Shown: positions 1 through 7,915 of the stretch, piece by piece
Layout of the letters: every line of letters begins with the position of its first letter
Numbering within the stretch: position 1 is the first letter of the stretch
NCBI GenBank assembly: GCA_945285405.1
Contig: CALYQJ010000014.1
Location: 1 to 45,433 of the forward strand
Origin: an uncultured Lactobacillaceae bacterium
Lineage (GTDB): Bacteria > Bacillota > Bacilli > Lactobacillales > Lactobacillaceae
Length of the DNA stretch: 45,433 bases
Direction of reading: 5' to 3'
Translations under genes and position numbers: made by a program
The notes under the pieces: generated by a model
Databases searched by the model: none
Seen by the model: only the letters and a program-made list of their open reading frames with translations
Told to the model about the DNA's origin: nothing

Positions 1-3000
1 TTAAATTTTCTAAAGAGTCAACCTTTTGGGTTGATAATAAAAATGGTGGCGGCACAATTGTAGTTCCTAGAGGAACCAGTGCTAAACAAATCGCGGAATT
101 AATTTCTCAAAAGCAACTATCTAGTAATAATACTTTACAAGAGTCTGCACCAATGAAAGCAATTCAAGCAGTAGATGGTACAGATGCGGATGGCAATAAA
201 TTCCTAAGCGACATATCTTATTCTTATAATCACTTTTATTCAAAAAATCGGTATGTTGGAGACCATTCTACGGATTGGGGTCATGCTAATGATTTACCAG
301 GCCCAGATGGAAGTTCAGAATTCTGGTCTCAATTTAATTTTGCCAATCCAATTCCTTATGGAATTAATGGTCCTGGTGTCCAAGATCCAAATGTGATGAG
401 AGAATATAATAATATCTTTAATGGAGAAAATGGAATAGATGCTACGGATAATCATACCATACTACGCGAGGTGTCTACGAATGATACAAGTAACCAATTT
501 GTTATTAGTGATAAACATGGCACTGCGAATTCTTGGTTTGGCGGGACAAAAGAAGACGTAGAAAATGGTAGTGGTCATATGTTGGATACTAATAATTTTG
601 ACTGGAGTATTAAAAATTCGAGAAGCATTCCAGAAGTTAAACGTTCAGAAGGCACACCATACGATGGTGGTTCTGGTATACCATATTCAGCTGCTAAAAT
701 AGGAGAAAGTGATTCTAAAGTTGCTGGAGCAAAAGTTGATTCTACAGCTGATAATTCTAACGTTGGTAAAGTAAAACATTTATTTGAACCCAAAAATTAT
801 TTTAAAGAAGCTTATGACGCCAATCATTTTGTAAACAATAGTCCAGAGATTCAAGACAAAAATGTAGATGCCTTATCGCAAAAACTTGCTAACAATGGGA
901 GCTTTTCTAATACCAGTTCTGAGGGTCAAGTAAAAAAGAGTTTTACTTATGAAACTCCGGCTAGTGCTTGGATTTATAAATCTTATAATAATCCATATTC
1001 AACGGTCATGAGTAGTGCAGGAGCGCAAACTATTAATGGGGAAAAGCTTGAGGGTGATTCTTCTAAAGGTACTACTAATTCAACTATTCAACCACAAACT
1101 AAATTTAATTATAGTGATCCTAATGATCCTGATCCAACTGGCACTTCAAAACATATCGATGTTGGTAAGGGAATTAGTCGATTAGTTGCTAGTGATACTA
1201 GTACTGATACTTATTTTTATTTGGGTACATATAAATATACTGGAAGTGATGTTGTTTCCGCCCCTAGTAGTTATAAATTCCATATTGACCTTGCTAATGA
1301 TAATCCGATTGGAATTGATTTTAATGCTGGACAGGGTGGCACAATTTTTAAATATGGTGCAGTTGGTTTAGATGGTGAAAATCCAAATAATATTGAAAGT
1401 GGAAATAACCTTACAATAACTACTAAAGATCCATCATCAGGACATAATAAAGAACAAAATATTAGAACTAGTTTAAATCTTGGTAGTTTGTACTATATGA
1501 ACACCGATAATGCTTCATCTATAACTGCTGAAGGTAAAATAGATTTTAGAACTTCAAATAATGAAAATGCAAAAACATTTAAAGAATTTAAAGTAATAGA
1601 TGATGATCAGTTCTTTGTACAAGTATGGGATAAGAACACTCATATCAAGGGTAAAGATGGAAACCTTGTTTCTGATCCTAAACCTTTAATTTATAATAAA
1701 AATGTTGGTGATTTTAGCTCAGCGACTTTAGGCCAAGTTGATTCCCCTAATTTTGAAGCTAAATATTATCTTACAGGAGCTGTTCAAGTCGAGAAATCTA
1801 CCGGTGATGTTAAAAAAGTTATTCTCGGAGATCACATTGCCCAAACTGCTCAGTCAAAACGGGCTTACTTTAATTCAAATCTTTATAACAATCCTAGCGG
1901 TGCTTTTGCTAAAGATGACAGTAGTACTAAAAATAGTAGTCGTTTCTTTGTTTCGCAAGATTTCTCCATTGGACCGGTTTCTAGAGATATGATTAGTGAT
2001 GCGGGACCTGAGGGATCTGATGTAACTATTGGGGATGAAACATATCCGGCACAAAATACCGATGATGCTAGTGCTGAGAAAATCTTAAAATTAGCAGTAA
2101 TGTATAATAATCCCGAAAGTAATGAAAAAAATAAGGAAAATGGAAACGCAGTGAAATCCCGCTTCACTGATAGTGGTAAAGATGTTAATGGCGAAGGTAA
2201 TGATGGTACTGGTTACAAGTTAGTCAGTATCGCAGATGCAGCAAACAAACAAGGGGTAAGTGAAGATGCTTTGGCTAACGAAGTTGCTAAAGTAACCGGT
2301 AAATCTGCCCAAGAAGTTAAGAATACCAAATGGGTACAAGCTACCTTACCGCGGTTAAGAAAGAATGCAGGCAGTGCTCGGATTAATGTTGTAGTTTATG
2401 ATCCAGATAAAGCTGCCGTACCTGCACCAAGTAAACCTGAAACCAAACCTTCATTTTCAACAACGGATGTTTACCAAGGCAATGATCCGTTTAAAGTTAA
2501 CTTAAGACCATACACCACGGTTTATGATGATGGCGCGGTTCTAAAAGTTGCTGATGTTCCGCAAAGCTTTAAGAATTTATTGAACAACACTTTAGTAACT
2601 GGTAATTCTGATTTAATTAATAATCCAAGTAGATTACAACAAGTATTAGTTTCCGCCTTCTTAAACAGTTGGCAACAAAACGATGGCAGTTTTGATCAAA
2701 CAGATAGCGGCGCCGGAGTAAATTCACCGCTATACTTATACGGTGGTTTTGGGATTAGTAATTCGGATTCGAAGAACTCGTATAGTCAATGGCCAAACGG
2801 ATATGCGACAAATACGGGAGATTACTTAGAAGCGACAAGTAATTTTAGTGAAGATTTCTATCGTGGGGGCAAAGACTTGCAGTTAGTACGAGGCGGCAAA
2901 GTAAAAGGAATCCCTACAAGTTCGTTAAAAGCAGATGTATCTAAAGTTGATCTTTCTAAAGCAGGGACGTATCCGGTAGTTTATACTTACACTAATCCAA

Positions 3001-3821
3001 GCAACAGCAAAGATACGGCAAAGATCACGGTACCAATAACGGTAAAAGGAGCAGCTGCACCCGTGTTTGCCTTCCAAGGCGGCAGTGATGTCACGATCCA
3101 TGTAGGCGATAGTTTTGATCGTAATGCTTATAAAGTAGTCGGTAATTGGGATATATTTAATAAATATAACGGTGACTATAATAAGTTAACTAATGGTGAA
3201 GGAATCGCAAAAGATAGTCAAGGAAATCTGGAAGTAACGATTACAGGCGATGTTGATACAAGTACTCCTGGGATTTATCAAGTGACTTATGAAGCGACGA
3301 ATTTAGCAGGAGCTAAGACGAAATTAGTCCGCAACATTAATGTTTTACCAAATAAAGACAGTAACAAGCCAGAAGATAAAGACTGGACTGTAATCGCGAT
3401 GAAAGGCGTAGGATATATCAATTACGTACCCGGGTATGGGATTAATGTATGGAATGCGCCTCACGGAATCTTTACCGGTCAAAGGCTATTACATGCAACG
3501 GCTTGGAAGATTTCACAAAAAGCAGTTAATTCTAAAGGAGAAGTCTATTACTGCGTAGGTAAGAACCAGTGGATCGACGGGCAATACGTTTCCTTTAGTC
3601 CGGTAAGTTCAATGCAGGCTTTAAAGGGCATGGTGACGATTAATTATGTACCCGGCTATGGAGTTAACTTGTGGAAGAGTGCCAGTACGACCGGTGGCTA
3701 TTATGACCGGAAGTTAGCGCATGGCAGTAAATGGAAAGTCATGGGACAAGAAAATGGCTTCTACAATGTTGGCAAGAATCAATGGATTCAAGCCAAATAC
3801 GCTAAATTTCAAGCTAGATAA
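1..3821 (+). CDS. Large secreted surface protein with Ig-like and SLAP domains, 5' end missing
   Basis: The reading frame is open from base 3 with no stop before the first in-frame ATG at 153, so the gene begins outside the window and at least 1272 residues are visible. The long N-terminal part is rich in Asn, Asp, Ser and Gly and I do not recognise it. Two Ig-like modules follow (about 2880-3050 and 3060-3345, the second of DUF5011 type with a GTYPV/GIYQVTYEA pattern). The end carries two SLAP-type repeats (about 3400-3600 and 3620-3818), each with a Y(V)PGYG(V/I)N(L/V)W start and a VGKNQWI end. SLAP domains hold proteins to the lactobacillal cell wall non-covalently. There is no LPXTG anchor. 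The role is probably adhesion or envelope structure, which is inference. Two terminators follow the stop codon. Confidence 0.85.
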   Translation, partial: KFSKESTFWVDNKNGGGTIVVPRGTSAKQIAELISQKQLSSNNTLQESAPMKAIQAVDGTDADGNKFLSDISYSYNHFYSKNRYVGDHSTDWGHANDLPGPDGSSEFWSQFNFANPIPYGINGPGVQDPNVMREYNNIFNGENGIDATDNHTILREVSTNDTSNQFVISDKHGTANSWFGGTKEDVENGSGHMLDTNNFDWSIKNSRSIPEVKRSEGTPYDGGSGIPYSAAKIGESDSKVAGAKVDSTADNSNVGKVKHLFEPKNYFKEAYDANHFVNNSPEIQDKNVDALSQKLANNGSFSNTSSEGQVKKSFTYETPASAWIYKSYNNPYSTVMSSAGAQTINGEKLEGDSSKGTTNSTIQPQTKFNYSDPNDPDPTGTSKHIDVGKGISRLVASDTSTDTYFYLGTYKYTGSDVVSAPSSYKFHIDLANDNPIGIDFNAGQGGTIFKYGAVGLDGENPNNIESGNNLTITTKDPSSGHNKEQNIRTSLNLGSLYYMNTDNASSITAEGKIDFRTSNNENAKTFKEFKVIDDDQFFVQVWDKNTHIKGKDGNLVSDPKPLIYNKNVGDFSSATLGQVDSPNFEAKYYLTGAVQVEKSTGDVKKVILGDHIAQTAQSKRAYFNSNLYNNPSGAFAKDDSSTKNSSRFFVSQDFSIGPVSRDMISDAGPEGSDVTIGDETYPAQNTDDASAEKILKLAVMYNNPESNEKNKENGNAVKSRFTDSGKDVNGEGNDGTGYKLVSIADAANKQGVSEDALANEVAKVTGKSAQEVKNTKWVQATLPRLRKNAGSARINVVVYDPDKAAVPAPSKPETKPSFSTTDVYQGNDPFKVNLRPYTTVYDDGAVLKVADVPQSFKNLLNNTLVTGNSDLINNPSRLQQVLVSAFLNSWQQNDGSFDQTDSGAGVNSPLYLYGGFGISNSDSKNSYSQWPNGYATNTGDYLEATSNFSEDFYRGGKDLQLVRGGKVKGIPTSSLKADVSKVDLSKAGTYPVVYTYTNPSNSKDTAKITVPITVKGAAAPVFAFQGGSDVTIHVGDSFDRNAYKVVGNWDIFNKYNGDYNKLTNGEGIAKDSQGNLEVTITGDVDTSTPGIYQVTYEATNLAGAKTKLVRNINVLPNKDSNKPEDKDWTVIAMKGVGYINYVPGYGINVWNAPHGIFTGQRLLHATAWKISQKAVNSKGEVYYCVGKNQWIDGQYVSFSPVSSMQALKGMVTINYVPGYGVNLWKSASTTGGYYDRKLAHGSKWKVMGQENGFYNVGKNQWIQAKYAKFQAR

Positions 3822-3833
3822 AATTTAAAAAGT

Positions 3834-3860
3834 AAGCCTCTATAAATTAGAGGTTTTGCT
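3834..3860 (+). terminator. Small terminator-like hairpin after the surface protein
   Basis: The arms CCTCTA (3837-3842) and TAGAGG (3848-3853) pair around a 5-base loop and are followed by TTTTGCTTT. The stem is short, so it may only assist the stronger hairpin just downstream. Confidence 0.5.
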
Positions 3861-3874
3861 TTATTAATGGCCGT

Positions 3875-3914
3875 AAAAGACGTTGAGAAGTAATTTATCT
3901 CAACGTCTTTTTTT
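3875..3914 (+). terminator. Strong intrinsic terminator
   Basis: AGACGTTGAGA (3878-3888) pairs perfectly with TCTCAACGTCT (3898-3908) and is followed by a run of T. It separates the surface-protein gene from the small-protein cluster. Confidence 0.9.
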
Positions 3915-4028
3915 AGTATTTAAATTATTAAAAAAATAATTAAAGTTTTCGCTCGCTCATTCGATCATATAAGTGTAAGTTGAAATTGATCAATTCGCTT
4001 ACTAATCAATAATAAAGGAGTAAATTCG

Positions 4029-4223
4029 ATGAGTAAGGTGTTAAAGACTAATCTTCAGGTGGTTTTAGTTTCTGGCAAAGATAAGAAGGTGAAAACTCTG
4101 ACGAATGCTATTGCCCAAATCAGCGATGAACAAGCTAAAAAATTAGGTGAAATTATGGTAGCATTAGCACCAAGTGATACCCATTTGGAGCAAGTAAAGT
4201 CAGTCGAAACAAAATCTTATTAA
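4029..4223 (+). CDS. Small DUF1659-like protein
   Basis: The 64-residue product starts at an ATG preceded by AAAGGAG. The pattern of an N-terminal strand (TNLQVVLVSG), a short Lys-rich turn, a helix (DEQAKKLGEIMVALAP) and an acidic strand (LEQVKSVETKSY) resembles DUF1659, a family of short Firmicutes proteins of unknown function. The next gene, 16 bases away, is DUF2922-like. Such pairs are commonly adjacent in Firmicutes, which supports both calls. No enzyme motif is visible. The AT-rich 200 bases upstream hold terminators of the preceding gene but no promoter I can place with confidence. Confidence 0.75.
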   Translation: MSKVLKTNLQVVLVSGKDKKVKTLTNAIAQISDEQAKKLGEIMVALAPSDTHLEQVKSVETKSY

Positions 4224-4239
4224 TTAAAGGAGATTAAAG

Positions 4240-4470
4240 ATGGCTAAAGTATTACAACTTAAGTTTCAAAATGAAATTGGTAAAACTATTAATTTAGGTC
4301 TTACCTACGTTAATGAACAACTTAGACCAGAAGTGGTTCAAGAAGCAATGACACAATTAGCTAATTTAAAGCTTTTTCGCGATAAAGATGGTAATTTAAT
4401 TTATGATAAGCCGTTATCAGCCAAGTATGTCGAGACTAAAGAAACCCCAATCACATCAGTAAGTGATTAA
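4240..4470 (+). CDS. Small DUF2922-like protein
   Basis: The 76-residue product has an AAAGGAG ribosome site ten bases before its ATG. The order of an N-terminal LQLKFQNEIGKTINL strand pair, a helix around PEVVQEAMTQLANLKLF and a final strand fits DUF2922, short proteins of unknown function in Firmicutes. It is very likely co-transcribed with the preceding DUF1659-like gene. A clear terminator at 4494-4524 ends this two-gene unit before the sigma-like gene. Confidence 0.8.
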   Translation: MAKVLQLKFQNEIGKTINLGLTYVNEQLRPEVVQEAMTQLANLKLFRDKDGNLIYDKPLSAKYVETKETPITSVSD

Positions 4471-4493
4471 TTTTTAAATCATAATTTTTACGG

Positions 4494-4524
4494 AAAGATC
4501 AGGATCATTAGAACTGATCTTTTT
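4494..4524 (+). terminator. Intrinsic terminator after the DUF2922-like gene
   Basis: AAAGATCAG (4494-4502) pairs with CTGATCTTT (4514-4522) and is followed by TT. It implies that the sigma-like gene at 4609 has its own promoter or depends on read-through. Confidence 0.75.
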
Positions 4525-4608
4525 GTGGCTAGCGCTACATTTCAAGAGAAGAAGTCAGGGTAAAGTTTAGTCTGAGCCTTAGAACAATTTTTATAAAGGA
4601 ATAGATTT

Positions 4609-5151
4609 ATGGTAAATGATTTAAAACTTCCTTTGTCCCCAACAAAGGCACTAGAAAATTTAGACTGTTCGTGGAATTTTTATTTTGTTCATCAAGATGT
4701 TGTCCAAAGAGCAATTAGAAAGGCGGGCATTAATCGTTATAGTCATGATTTTCTTGATTATCTTTCTGATGGAATCATTAATTTTGTTAAATTTCATCAC
4801 AATTGGCAAAAGCCTTTAAAAAGTGAACAACAGATCGACCGCTTCTTAAGGTTAGTTTTTATTCATATTAAATTACGGACAATTGATACAATTCGTCACC
4901 GCAGTTTGGGTGGAGTTAAAACTGAAATTAAGGATCAGAATTTACCATCTCAAAATCACGAAGTGGATGATTTTATTGTTAAGCACACTTTACAACAAAG
5001 ATGCACTCCTCAAGAATTAGCAATTATTAAAGCTAACAGTCAAGGTTATTCTCAAAGAGAAATTGCCAAGCGTTTAAAACTCAGTGAAAGTCGGGTTTCC
5101 CAAATGGTTACAAAAATCAAAGATCACCTTAAGCGTGATTTGGGAAAATAA
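4609..5151 (+). CDS. Small sigma-70 family (SigH/ComX-like) sigma factor
   Basis: The 180-residue protein is the right size for a two-region alternative sigma factor. Residues 25-105 look like region 2, with an aromatic and Arg-rich core. Residues 133-178 form a clear region 4 helix-turn-helix (QELAIIKANSQGYSQREIA, then KRLKLSESRVSQMVTKIKD). Lactobacilli carry a SigH/ComX-like factor linked to competence genes, but this chromosomal context gives no competence partner, so the regulon is unknown. It could instead be a stand-alone HTH regulator. The start ATG follows TAAAGGAA. No conventional promoter is obvious in the 138 bases before it. A terminator follows. Confidence 0.75.
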   Translation: MVNDLKLPLSPTKALENLDCSWNFYFVHQDVVQRAIRKAGINRYSHDFLDYLSDGIINFVKFHHNWQKPLKSEQQIDRFLRLVFIHIKLRTIDTIRHRSLGGVKTEIKDQNLPSQNHEVDDFIVKHTLQQRCTPQELAIIKANSQGYSQREIAKRLKLSESRVSQMVTKIKDHLKRDLGK

Positions 5152-5220
5152 TTTTTCAGGTACTTTTTTCATTTTATGCGTAATTAATTTAAAGAATTTA
5201 TTTATTCAAATAAAACGAAT

Positions 5221-5247
5221 GAAGCTAAGCTTATAGCTTCTTTTTTT
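5221..5247 (+). terminator. Intrinsic terminator after the sigma-like gene
   Basis: GAAGCTA (5221-5227) pairs with TAGCTTC (5234-5240), followed by seven T. Confidence 0.85.
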
Positions 5248-5293
5248 CATTATAAAATCTTTTAGTAATTTTTACTTCTAAGTACTATTCACC

Positions 5294-5321
5294 TTGTATT
5301 ATCAATTAGTTGTGATAAACT
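5294..5321 (+). promoter_or_regulatory. Candidate sigma-A promoter of the antiterminator/malX operon
   Basis: TTGTAT (5294-5299), a 16-base spacer and TAAACT (5316-5321) with an upstream TG (5313-5314) make an extended -10 candidate. It sits 49 bases before the proposed start of the antiterminator. The -10 matches only four of six consensus bases. Confidence 0.4.
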
Positions 5322-5327
5322 AAAAAG

Positions 5328-5341
5328 AGTAAGCGCTTATT
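5328..5341 (+). promoter_or_regulatory. Weak cre-like box before the antiterminator gene
   Basis: AGTAAGCGCTTATT matches 11 of 14 positions of the CcpA consensus TGWAANCGNTNWCA and has a symmetric AAGCGCTT core. It lies just downstream of the candidate promoter, where CcpA could block transcription. It is weaker than the other cre sites in the window. Confidence 0.35.
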
Positions 5342-5369
5342 TTTATTATAACCACACTAGGTGATCAAC

Positions 5370-6221
5370 TTGTTAGTCAAACAGGTCTTTAACAATAATG
5401 TTTTACTGGTTGAAGATAAAAATGATCAGGAAGCAATCATCTGGGGTCGCGGGATTGGTTTTCGTGCCCACAGTGGTCAGAATTATTCAGTTAAAAAAAC
5501 TGATAAGATTTTTTCTCAAATTTCGAAAAACGATGATCAATGGTTGCAGGCTTTTAAAAAGTTACCAGCAGAAATTCCTGGAGAGTACTTTGAATTAGCT
5601 GAACGAATTATTCAATTGGCGCACCATAATGTTGACGCATCTTTGGATAACCGTCTCTTAGCCCCACTAACTGATCATATGTATTTCGCAGTAAAGCGTT
5701 TTAAAATGGGTTTAAAATTAACTAACCCGATGCTTTTTGATATTAAAAGATTTTTTCCCCAAGAGTATAGTGTAGCCAAACAGGCTCGAACATGGTTGGA
5801 AGAGCTCTCCCAAGTTCCGATGACGGATGATGAATCAGGTTTTATTGCGATTCATTTAGTTGAACATGAGATGAAAAGTTCGAATAGTTTAATTACTAGT
5901 TTCCCTAAATTTATGGAAATTTCGAAAGCAATTAATCAAATTATTCAACAAGTTTTAGGAACAGCTATTTCCGAAGATAGTTTAGCCATGACGCGGTTGA
6001 TGACCCATGTTCGATTTTTACTTTTGCGTAGTAAAACTCAAGAATTGGATAAATCCACCGCTGAAGACACCAAACTCTTGCATTCACTCATGAAGCATCA
6101 TTATGCTGCAGTGCGATGCATGGATGAAATTATTAAGTATTTGGAAACGCAGATACCTTATCGTTTCCGTGATGCCGATTGTTTGTATTTGTTAATTCAT
6201 TTGATTCACATAACTGAATAA
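5370..6221 (+). CDS. BglG/LicT-family transcriptional antiterminator with two PRDs
   Basis: The protein is a PTS-controlled antiterminator: the N-terminal RNA-binding domain (about 1-55, VFNNNVLLV and GRGIGF signature) binds a RAT hairpin in mRNA, and two PRDs (about 65-165 and 170-280) are phosphorylated by HPr or EIIB on His. Visible candidate histidines include LTDHMYFAV in PRD1 and MTHVRF in PRD2. I chose TTG 5370 because it gives the family-typical start MLVKQVFNNN and sits 3 bases after AGGTGATC, which matches the 16S tail. An in-frame GTG at 5361 lies inside that site. A RAT/terminator switch 107 bases before the next gene, malX, is the obvious target, so this protein should license PTS expression when sugar is transported. 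Confidence 0.9.
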   Translation: MLVKQVFNNNVLLVEDKNDQEAIIWGRGIGFRAHSGQNYSVKKTDKIFSQISKNDDQWLQAFKKLPAEIPGEYFELAERIIQLAHHNVDASLDNRLLAPLTDHMYFAVKRFKMGLKLTNPMLFDIKRFFPQEYSVAKQARTWLEELSQVPMTDDESGFIAIHLVEHEMKSSNSLITSFPKFMEISKAINQIIQQVLGTAISEDSLAMTRLMTHVRFLLLRSKTQELDKSTAEDTKLLHSLMKHHYAAVRCMDEIIKYLETQIPYRFRDADCLYLLIHLIHITE

Positions 6222-6250
6222 GGGCTTGTAACTTTTAGTAGGCAATACCC
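6222..6250 (+). promoter_or_regulatory. RAT antiterminator element before malX
   Basis: The stretch GGGCTTGTAAC-TTTTA-GTAGGCAATACCC follows the LicT/BglG target pattern (GG.TTGTTAC...G.AGGCAAAACC). Its 3' half (6244-6250) is also the 5' arm of the terminator just downstream, so the two folds exclude each other. This is the classic architecture of PRD-antiterminator control. Confidence 0.85.
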
Positions 6251-6303
6251 ATTAGCTCCTACAACTTTTTTAAAAGGTTGGCGGATGCTATTGGGTATTT
6301 TTA
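6244..6303 (+). terminator. Regulated terminator overlapping the RAT
   Basis: AATACCCATTAGC (6244-6256) pairs at 12 of 13 positions with GCTATTGGGTATT (6287-6299), followed by T-rich sequence. It should stop transcription between the antiterminator and malX unless the RAT is stabilised. Confidence 0.8.
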
Positions 6304-6328
6304 GTTTATTAAGGAGGAAAAAAAGATT

Positions 6329-7900
6329 ATGGATAATAACGCAACCAAAGAGAGTTGGAAAACCCGATTATATGCCTTTTTGCAAAATTTAGGTAAATCG
6401 TTTATGTTTCCAATTGCTACTCTTTCGGCGATGGGGATTTTAGTTGGGATTGGGAGTGCCTTTACCGTTCCTTCTATGGTTGAAAGGTTACCTTTTTTAA
6501 AGATTCCAATAGTATCAGCCATTTTTAATTTTATGAATACGGTAGGGAGTTTTGGTTTTACTTACCTACCAGCAATGTTTGCGATGGCTATTCCTTTTGG
6601 CTTAGCTCGGCGCAACAAAGGAGTAGGTGCTATTGCCGCCTTTGCGGGATATATTGCCCTAAATTTAGGGATTAACTTTATGTTAAAAATGCGCCATCAA
6701 TTAGTATCTCCCGCCAAAATGTCGGCGGCCGGACAAGCTAATGTTTTGGGGATTCAGTCCTTGGAAATGGGTGTTTTAGGCGGAATCCTTGTTGGTTTAA
6801 TTACTTACTACCTATTAGAGAAATTTCAAGAGATCAAGTTGCCGGATGCATTTTCGTTTTTTGGCGGAATTCGTTTTGTACCAATCATTTCCGTAATATT
6901 GGAATCGTTAATTGGTTTAATTATTCCTTTTATCTGGCCAACTTTCCAAGCGGGGATCGTTGGTTTAGGTCATTTAATTCAACGAGCGGGAGTATTCGGT
7001 CCTTTCTTATATGGGATCGCTTTATCAATTTTAAAATTAATGGGATTACATCATATTTTACTAGCAATGGTTCGCTTTACTGATGCCGGAGGAACCGCTG
7101 TAGTTGGTGGTAAAACCATTAACGGAGCTTTAAATATTTTCTATGCGCAATTAAATGCTGGTGTTCCTATTTCTCATCGTGCTACTGCCTTTCTTTCACA
7201 AGGATTTATGCCGACCTTTATGTTTGGTTTACCAGCAATTTGTTTAGCAATTTATGTTACAGCAAGACCAGAAAATCGCCAAAGAATTAAAGGTTTATTA
7301 GTGTCAGCTACGTTAGTTGCCTTTGTTTCTGGAATTTCTGAACCTACTGAATACCTCTTCTTATTCATTGCACCATTCTTATATGTTTTCCATACGATTA
7401 TGCAAGGACTTTCGCTTTCGGTCATGATGATCTTAGGTGCTTGTATGGGTAATACCGACGGTGGCGTTTTGGACTGGATCTTATTTGGGATTTTACAACC
7501 TCATTCTAAATGGTGGATTTTAATTCCGGTTGGTGCTGTTTGGTTTGCAATTTACTTCTTCTTCTTCCGTTGGTACATCTTAAAGAAGAACGTGAAGACT
7601 CCTGGTCGTGAAGATGCCGGTGATGTCGTGATGACACAACATGCGGGGATTTACGATCCTAAAGTCATCTTAGAAGCCTTAGGCGGTGCTGATAATATTG
7701 TTTCATTAGATAATTGTGTTACTCGTTTACGACTAGAAGTTAAAGATCCTAATAAATTGGATGAGGATAAATTAAAACAATCTGGGGCTTTAGCCGTAAT
7801 GAAAGCTGAGAAATCAGTTCAAATTGTTTATGGCGCTCAAGTTCAGAGTGTTAAAGATGGTGTTGAAAAAGAAATGGGAAATTCAGCCATTATTGGCTAG
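6329..7900 (+). CDS. malX: PTS EIICB, maltose/glucose (MalX-like) type
   Basis: This 523-residue membrane permease of the glucose PTS superfamily imports and phosphorylates a sugar, probably glucose, maltose or a related glucoside. Residues 1-425 form the EIIC domain with many hydrophobic segments and the GISEPTEYLF motif of the substrate-site loop. Residues 445-523 form the EIIB domain with the phosphorylated Cys463 in NCVTRLRL. There is no EIIA domain, so phosphate must come from an EIIA elsewhere. A strong AAGGAGG precedes the ATG. The gene directly precedes a MalY-like gene, as in the malX-malY pair of E. coli, which is the main reason for the symbol. Expression is controlled by the upstream RAT/terminator. 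The substrate is inferred, not shown. Confidence 0.85.
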   Translation: MDNNATKESWKTRLYAFLQNLGKSFMFPIATLSAMGILVGIGSAFTVPSMVERLPFLKIPIVSAIFNFMNTVGSFGFTYLPAMFAMAIPFGLARRNKGVGAIAAFAGYIALNLGINFMLKMRHQLVSPAKMSAAGQANVLGIQSLEMGVLGGILVGLITYYLLEKFQEIKLPDAFSFFGGIRFVPIISVILESLIGLIIPFIWPTFQAGIVGLGHLIQRAGVFGPFLYGIALSILKLMGLHHILLAMVRFTDAGGTAVVGGKTINGALNIFYAQLNAGVPISHRATAFLSQGFMPTFMFGLPAICLAIYVTARPENRQRIKGLLVSATLVAFVSGISEPTEYLFLFIAPFLYVFHTIMQGLSLSVMMILGACMGNTDGGVLDWILFGILQPHSKWWILIPVGAVWFAIYFFFFRWYILKKNVKTPGREDAGDVVMTQHAGIYDPKVILEALGGADNIVSLDNCVTRLRLEVKDPNKLDEDKLKQSGALAVMKAEKSVQIVYGAQVQSVKDGVEKEMGNSAIIG

Positions 7901-7915
7901 AAAGGAAAAATACTT

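Noticed and set aside
3950-4028. ComX-type CIN box (TACGAATA) before the small-protein genes
   Set aside because: No match to the box is present in the upstream region, so regulation by the sigma-like factor cannot be supported from sequence.
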